Below, piece after piece: positions 6,701 to 10,213 of a DNA stretch of 10,213 nt (positions are counted from its first letter, which is position 1; each line of letters begins with the position of its first letter). The stretch is taken from the NCBI GenBank assembly GCA_016282555.1, contig JAEEKU010000008.1:1-10213 (forward strand), read 5' to 3'. The position numbers and the translations under genes are program-made. Source of the DNA: Methanomassiliicoccaceae archaeon (lineage in GTDB: Archaea; Thermoplasmatota; Thermoplasmata; Methanomassiliicoccales; Methanomethylophilaceae). The notes beneath the pieces were generated by a model. It was not told the origin of the DNA. It saw only the letters and a program-made list of their open reading frames with translations, and did not search any database.

Positions 6701-9653
6701 GATCCGTGCAGATCCTCGCTATATCCTTCGCCGCCTCTTCCATCATATTATCCTGCAAGATCCGCGGAAGACCGGACAGGATGTTCTTCAGATTCTCCGC
6801 CTGATCCGCGGTTTCAAGCAAAGTTTCGCGATCGGAATTGAGGAACGAATCGAAAGATACCGATGAGATTATCTTTTCCCAGAGGGAAACCGCCTGCTCC
6901 GTCTTCTCCGGAATGCCGGCGAAATTCTCGTCGGAAACCACGTTCTCGTCCATAGACAGCAGCAGCCCCGTCAGAGGCGCCGCGGCGGCGATGTTGTCCG
7001 CGGCCGGGCCGGACAGCTTCTTCCCCAGCAGTTCCGCCCTGTCCGCGGCCTCTTCGGCGGCATCCATAAGCTCCTCGATATCGAACTGAAGCGAGGCGGC
7101 CAGGGTATCGGTTCTGATATCCGCGAGGGAGCCGGTGTCGCACATCTCCCGGGCGATTTCGAAAGCCCTGCAAGCTTTGAGTATATCGTCTTCCAGGCCG
7201 CTGATGATCTCCGGCTTCATCGACATCGCGGTATCCGGGGATATCTTCAGATCTCTGACTCCGGGAGTGTTGTGCATCTCGTATCTGGATATGCACTCGT
7301 AGGCGCTGAATCCCCATGCGCGCTTCATGTGCAGTTCGGAAACGTAGGCGTCGAGCTTCGATCTCATGGATTCCAGATCCGCGAGAAGAGAGTCCAGTTC
7401 GGAGACGTCGTATTCCTTGCACGGCTCCAGAGACTTTCTCAGCTGATCCAGCACCCTGGTTTTTTCGGTTTTGTCGGAATGCAGCTCCAGACAGTGGTTT
7501 CCGATGCCGATCTCTTCCAGTCTCTTCTGGACGACCTCCAGCGCCGCCCTCTTTTCCGCTACGAACAGCACGGTTTTCCCTCTGTACAGGGAATCGGAGA
7601 TGAGATTGGTGATGGTCTGCGATTTCCCGGTTCCGGGAGGACCGTGCATGACGAACGACTTGCCCTCTCCCGCCGCCCTAACCGCTCTGATCTGGGAGCC
7701 GTCCGCCGCTACCGTAAGGCAGAGCCCGTACGGATCCGCTCCGGTGCCCAGCTCCTCGTCCGCGTGATACACCCCTCCCGAGACCATCGCGGAGACTATC
7801 GGATTCGCGCAGAGCCTTTCCATATTCTTGTCGATATCTTTCCACATCGCGTACTGGCTGAACGAGAAGACGCCCAGCGCGGTGCTGTCCAGAACCTCCC
7901 ATCCTTCCATCCCCTCGATGCATCTGCGGACGTTCTGCATCACGCGCTCGACATGAATCCCGTTCTCGTCCGCCGGAAGCGGATCTATGTTCGTAATAGT
8001 GATATCGTATTCCTGACGGAGCTTCTCCGCCAGCGTGACGTTGAAAACGGCGTCCTCGTCGTATTTGGCCAGAATGAAATTCTTCTGCTTCTTGATAAGC
8101 TCCGCCGGAATGAGAATGAGCGGAGCGTAATGGGGACTCTTGCAGCCGCCGTCCTCGAACCATCTCAGAACCCCCACCGTAACGAACAGGGAGTTGCATC
8201 CGCTCTCCTCCAGCTCCCTCCTGTACAGGCGGTACACCGACTTCAGAGACGACTGCATATCTGTATCGGAAAGCGGGGTTCTGATCCAGCCTCTGGCTAT
8301 GTCGTCCGGGCAGGCCTTGGAATAGTTTTTGATGTAATACCCGGTCTCGAAAGGCTTCTCCGAGTAAAACTTGGAGCCGTTCCAGTCCTGAGGCCTGGGC
8401 ATCAGGGTGTACTGCGTCCCTTCCAGAAAGGCGTCCTCGAACGAGGGGGGATCGGATATCATGAGGGCCGCCGCTTTGGCCCCGGCCTTCATGCTTACCA
8501 GCGGATTTCTGTTGCTGATGTCCAGAAGCTCCCTTTTCCAGACGTCGGTTTTCGTTATCATTCTGGAGTCGGTTTCCTCGTAAATATCCCCGACCCTGCT
8601 CGGGGCGCCGGCGTCCGGAATGACGATCTCCCTGTCCGCGACCCAGGCTCCGTTCTCGAAACGGCGGGTCGGAAGGGGAAGAACGGAAGATCTGGATCTG
8701 CGTATATCGACCGCGCAGATGAAATCGTCGGCGTTATCCAGTCTGTTCAGGCCGGCCGCGCAGGCATCGTCGAACGAAGTCCAGCGCGAAACGCAGAGAG
8801 AAGTGCATTCCGCGGCAGCCACGTCGTGGTTGCGGATAAGCCGGGTTATGGACGCGCTGTCCACGGATACCATGTCGGCCATGTACTCGTCGACGAGCCA
8901 GAATCCGGCGAAAGCGTGTCCCTTGGAAAAGAAGACGAAGGTGTTCAGGCCGACGGATTCCAGCACGGAACAGTACAGCACCGCCAGATCCACGCAGGTC
9001 CCTTCTTTGAAGGAAACGACGGCTTCCGGGAGCCTGATCCTCTGGCCGGAGGATTCGAAACCCGCCGGAGGAAGAACGTAATTGATTCCGAGCCTCTGTA
9101 TGGCGATATAAACCGCCGCGGCCATGGCGAGAACCCTGTTCCTGTCGCCCAGATAGCCTTCCAGCGAGCGATCCATATTCCACTCTCCCAGGATATCGGA
9201 GGCGGCGGATCTTATCATCGGAATGCACTCGGCGTTGGGAGTTACGAAAGAAGCGATGAGCTCAGAGCTCTCGATGCCCGGCCAGTATTCGAACGGAAGA
9301 ATCTCGGTATCGCAGAATTCGGACAGGCTTTCCGCTCCTTCCGCGGAAACTTCGAGAAAGACGCGGCAGGGAACGGTGTCGGCGGCGGATATCAGCAGCG
9401 AGGGATCCATGCTGATGCGGAGATGCTTTCTCAGATCCAGCGAAGTCCCGGCGTCGATGCGGTCCGCCTTGAACGACGATTCCATGATGTACGGAGGCTC
9501 GGACCTGATCGTGAAAACGGCGTTGTCCAGATCCTCGTCCGTCTCCGCGGAGGCGGTTATCACGGGGTTCATTCCGTTTCTGTAAAGAACATATCCTATC
9601 CTGCTCACTTCGAATTCGATTTTAATCACAGTCCGATTCTCCCGTTCCTTCAT
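3798..9653 (-). CDS. Giant DUF4011-SF1 helicase-nuclease-like-DUF3320 protein, candidate antiviral defence factor
   Basis: A complete 1951-residue protein with at least six regions. Residues 1-130 look like a beta-rich Ig-like domain. About 130-330 is a transglutaminase/protease-like domain with candidate triad C220 (EGTCVDLAVLYC), H246 (GHAFAGFW) and D265 (VSVDSAS). DUF4011 begins near 370 (VWKRELLDISNRNPL). An SF1 Upf1-like helicase follows: Walker A GPPGTGKS 671-678, Walker B VIFDESSQ 1337-1344, GDREQLPPT 1364-1372, HYRSRHESL 1411-1419, TVQGDERDII 1531-1540 and RRLNVAVSRAR 1568-1578. About 650 mostly helical residues separate motifs I and II. About 1622-1735 is a Vsr/DUF559-type endonuclease-like domain (D1660, D1679, LGW then VWSVDWFF). 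An acidic Pro/Glu linker (1737-1770) leads to DUF3320 (about 1795-1951). All helicase motifs are intact, with no frameshift. I recall, but cannot check, that this architecture appears in surveys of phage-defence genes; a role in sensing and cutting foreign DNA is inferred. The ATG at 9653 is chosen; a GTG at residue 9 preceded by GGGAG is an alternative start. Confidence 0.9.
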   Translation of the reverse strand: MKERENRTVIKIEFEVSRIGYVLYRNGMNPVITASAETDEDLDNAVFTIRSEPPYIMESSFKADRIDAGTSLDLRKHLRISMDPSLLISAADTVPCRVFLEVSAEGAESLSEFCDTEILPFEYWPGIESSELIASFVTPNAECIPMIRSAASDILGEWNMDRSLEGYLGDRNRVLAMAAAVYIAIQRLGINYVLPPAGFESSGQRIRLPEAVVSFKEGTCVDLAVLYCSVLESVGLNTFVFFSKGHAFAGFWLVDEYMADMVSVDSASITRLIRNHDVAAAECTSLCVSRWTSFDDACAAGLNRLDNADDFICAVDIRRSRSSVLPLPTRRFENGAWVADREIVIPDAGAPSRVGDIYEETDSRMITKTDVWKRELLDISNRNPLVSMKAGAKAAALMISDPPSFEDAFLEGTQYTLMPRPQDWNGSKFYSEKPFETGYYIKNYSKACPDDIARGWIRTPLSDTDMQSSLKSVYRLYRRELEESGCNSLFVTVGVLRWFEDGGCKSPHYAPLILIPAELIKKQKNFILAKYDEDAVFNVTLAEKLRQEYDITITNIDPLPADENGIHVERVMQNVRRCIEGMEGWEVLDSTALGVFSFSQYAMWKDIDKNMERLCANPIVSAMVSGGVYHADEELGTGADPYGLCLTVAADGSQIRAVRAAGEGKSFVMHGPPGTGKSQTITNLISDSLYRGKTVLFVAEKRAALEVVQKRLEEIGIGNHCLELHSDKTEKTRVLDQLRKSLEPCKEYDVSELDSLLADLESMRSKLDAYVSELHMKRAWGFSAYECISRYEMHNTPGVRDLKISPDTAMSMKPEIISGLEDDILKACRAFEIAREMCDTGSLADIRTDTLAASLQFDIEELMDAAEEAADRAELLGKKLSGPAADNIAAAAPLTGLLLSMDENVVSDENFAGIPEKTEQAVSLWEKIISSVSFDSFLNSDRETLLETADQAENLKNILSGLPRILQDNMMEEAAKDIARICTDLSGIYSDRKRIEARWKPSVYSFDRGFGILDKWKEADGKMFFKGSAKKKFISDVSSVLVNPGSDFDSLRDTVSAITPVSRVLSDSDSVLKTVRSEISGTEAEKEKLISVSADVSSALEMAEAAGIPPDEIKNIIAGAGSSREDTGNYIRAVEEWEESKNKLLETLKSDKTITTIPEFREYCRNLRPSLGGIFDWASWNYYSSKLSQQGFGSVAEAISEGADPETAVNSAYRSLYKTMINICRQESESLRMFNAPTFEGLIEKFRKTDASYTEVNRSILKYRLYKNLPRNMDGTVPDSEAGKLYKAISGSRMKKSIRTLLSEIPHILPRLCPCLLMSPQSVSQYITYDYPLFDLVIFDESSQITTAKAICSLGRAKAAVIAGDREQLPPTRFFQKRIEAEEGEEEFEDMESFLEDCLALNMPQTYLEWHYRSRHESLIAFSNRMFYDGKMLTFPSPDDQETRVRFVRTDGIYEKGKRCNPIEAEAVVNGIYRIVMDKKYDGRSIGIIAFSISQQNCIEDAMDDLLAGNPKFSAKLSGMSEPMFIKNLETVQGDERDIILFSIGYGPSRDGTVAQSFGPINRAGGGRRLNVAVSRARTEMIVYSSMSYTDIKLTPSSSNGVRGMKEFLRFAENGGRFQDQGIRKSSESSSYILKEIADMLKEEGYESRFSIGDSGFRVDLGVVDPEDPEKYILAILSDGEGYRNSDNTRDREFATADVLIRLGWNVMHVWSVDWFFSRKQTLRRIVSRINEILENRAKEPEPAGEPEESVPAIPEEAEIPEEPAEEAESRKLPYVPPEITVTEVPADAAAADREVISSIAGEIIESESPVAEEHLIALYRKAAGIRRLMEPKKKLLISNLRGLYSPEIRGDFVTYWAEEADREMTTYRVADSAKDSRDIACIPLIEIVNACVDVAESSGSVPRETCVTAVAKLFGFKRPGNNVITIVSSALDIAIEDGKIIDENGNLMVG

Positions 9654-9676
9654 TCCCGGACCGCCGCGCGCGACAG

Positions 9677-9720
9677 CTCCGGAACCGGAGACGACATCGG
9701 CGGATCATTATTATTTAATT
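9677..9720 (-). promoter_or_regulatory. Promoter region of the giant helicase gene with inverted repeat at the predicted start
   Basis: On the minus strand AATTAAATAATAAT (9720-9707) is a good TATA-like element centred near 9714. The expected transcription start is about 26 nt downstream, near 9688, giving a leader of roughly 35 nt before the ATG at 9653. The inverted repeat CTCCGG-AA-CCGGAG (9677-9690) sits on this predicted start and could be a repressor site or a small 5' stem. Sequence elements are seen; function is inferred. Confidence 0.45.
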
Positions 9721-9728
9721 CGCTTGGA

Positions 9729-9801
9729 CGGGAAAACGGAACAATCTGCGGCAATAATATAACGGAAACCGTGCGGCCGCGCCCGGTTCCCGTTTTTCCC
9801 G
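9729..9801. repeat. Imperfect inverted repeat flanking an AT-rich core in the divergent intergenic region
   Basis: CGGGAAAACGGAAC (9729-9742) is the near reverse complement of GTTCCCGTTTTTCCCG (9786-9801), differing by two single-base indels. The 43-base interior holds an AT-rich block, CAATAATATAAC (9752-9763 region), a second AACGGAA copy (9761-9767; the first is 9735-9741), a small ACGG-AAA-CCGT stem (9762-9772) and a GCGGCCGC palindrome (9773-9780). It lies between the divergent helicase and aspartate-semialdehyde dehydrogenase genes and may be an operator or a structured leader. No known riboswitch was recognised. Confidence 0.4.
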
Positions 9802-9804
9802 GGG

Positions 9805-9828
9805 AATAATAAACAGTTTTTTATCATA
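9805..9828 (+). promoter_or_regulatory. TATA-like elements upstream of the aspartate-semialdehyde dehydrogenase gene
   Basis: Two AT-rich blocks stand out: AATAATAAA (9805-9813) and TTTTTTATCATA (9817-9828). The first, centred near 9809, would place transcription at about 9835-9837, exactly at an in-frame ATG (9837). The second would place it near 9848-9850, giving a short leader before the ATG at 9867. Either is plausible; which is used decides the start codon. Confidence 0.45.
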
Positions 9829-9866
9829 ATCCAGTAATGAGGGTCGGCAAAGGAAGTGTGTCCGCA

Positions 9867-10213
9867 ATGAGCAAAATCAAAGTTGCAGTCTTGGGAGCAA
9901 CCGGAATGATCGGACAGAGATTCATCCAGATGCTGGAAGATCACCCGTATTTCGAGATGGAGGGACTGTACGCGTCGGAAAGATCCCGCGGCAAGAAACT
10001 GTCGGATGTCCTCAAAGTCAGGGATTACGTGTACAGCGGAGAGACCCTGGACAGGGAGATCGAGGTAATGGACATTAAGAAGATCTCAAAAGAGTGCAGG
10101 GTAGCCTTCAGCGGAATCCCTTCCGATCTGGCTGGCCCCACCGAGACGGAACTCGCCGGCGAGGGAGGAGCGGGATTCACCACCGCCGGGCCCCGCCGCC
10201 GGGATAACGACGG
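9867..10213 (+). CDS. asd: Aspartate-semialdehyde dehydrogenase, archaeal/fungal type, 3' truncated by window edge
   Basis: The N-terminal 115 codons of aspartate-semialdehyde dehydrogenase, which reduces aspartyl phosphate to aspartate semialdehyde with NADPH, the branch point to lysine, threonine and methionine. The start reads MSKIKVAVLGATGMIGQRF, with the GATGMIGQ dinucleotide-binding loop at residues 10-17. YASERSRGKKL (35-45) and VAFSGIPSDLAG (79-90) match the archaeal/yeast-type enzyme rather than the common bacterial type. The catalytic Cys lies beyond the edge. ATG 9867 gives the usual N-terminus and follows AGGAAG (9851-9856); in-frame ATG 9837 would add ten residues (MRVGKGSVSA), and GTG 9858 three. 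It is divergent from the helicase gene. The last about 25 codons drift from the family, most clearly where a Ser/Thr-Asn-Ala motif is expected and FTTAGPRRR is read; this may be sequence error at a contig end. Confidence 0.9.
   Translation, partial: MSKIKVAVLGATGMIGQRFIQMLEDHPYFEMEGLYASERSRGKKLSDVLKVRDYVYSGETLDREIEVMDIKKISKECRVAFSGIPSDLAGPTETELAGEGGAGFTTAGPRRRDND

Noticed and set aside
7272..9809. An 845-codon open frame on the plus strand opposite the helicase gene
   Set aside because: It is antisense to a protein with intact helicase motifs, its translation is Arg/Gly/His-rich without recognisable domains, and such long antisense frames are common in GC-rich coding DNA.
9654..9836. Possible lysine-type riboswitch or small RNA ahead of the aspartate-semialdehyde dehydrogenase gene
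   Set aside because: Inverted repeats exist, but no known riboswitch core was recognised and the lysine riboswitch is a bacterial element.

Overview
The window looks like an archaeal chromosome segment, most likely a methanogen-related euryarchaeon of the Thermoplasmatota/Methanomassiliicoccales type. This rests on an archaeal-type dihydroneopterin aldolase (MptD), an archaeal/fungal-type aspartate-semialdehyde dehydrogenase, a CobN-type chelatase, and AT-rich TATA-like elements about 26-27 nt upstream of start codons, including an apparent leaderless promoter. The genus-level guess is inference. Base composition and codon habits (GGA for Gly, AGA/AGG plus CGC for Arg) look alike across all genes by eye, so I see no obvious sign of recent transfer.

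Layout: (1) positions 3-2789, plus strand, the C-terminal about 928 residues of a CobN/BchH-family metal chelatase, cut by the left edge. (2) A convergent junction at 2790-2840 with a perfect 14-nt palindrome and T-rich DNA, probably a shared termination site. (3) A two-gene minus-strand operon: a YbjN-like protein (3218-3673) followed 7 nt later by mptD (2809-3210), read from a leaderless-type promoter at 3692-3708. (4) A 124-nt spacer (3674-3797) with a strong GC hairpin, probably the end of the next transcript. (5) A 1951-residue minus-strand protein (3798-9653) filling most of the window: Ig-like N-terminus, transglutaminase/protease-like domain, DUF4011, SF1 (Upf1-like) helicase with a very long helical insertion, restriction-endonuclease-like domain, acidic Pro/Glu linker and DUF3320. 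(6) A divergent promoter region (9654-9866) with several inverted repeats and AT-rich elements. (7) From 9867, plus strand, the N-terminal 115 codons of aspartate-semialdehyde dehydrogenase, cut by the right edge.

The cobalt-chelatase, pterin and amino-acid genes are housekeeping. The giant helicase is the accessory element; its domain set is that of a known but poorly understood family, most plausibly single-gene antiviral or nucleic-acid defence. Nothing else in the window looks like a defence partner, and no RNA gene, CRISPR array, insertion sequence or attachment site was seen. The last roughly 70 bases look unreliable: a conserved part of the dehydrogenase is altered there and the changes favour G/C.
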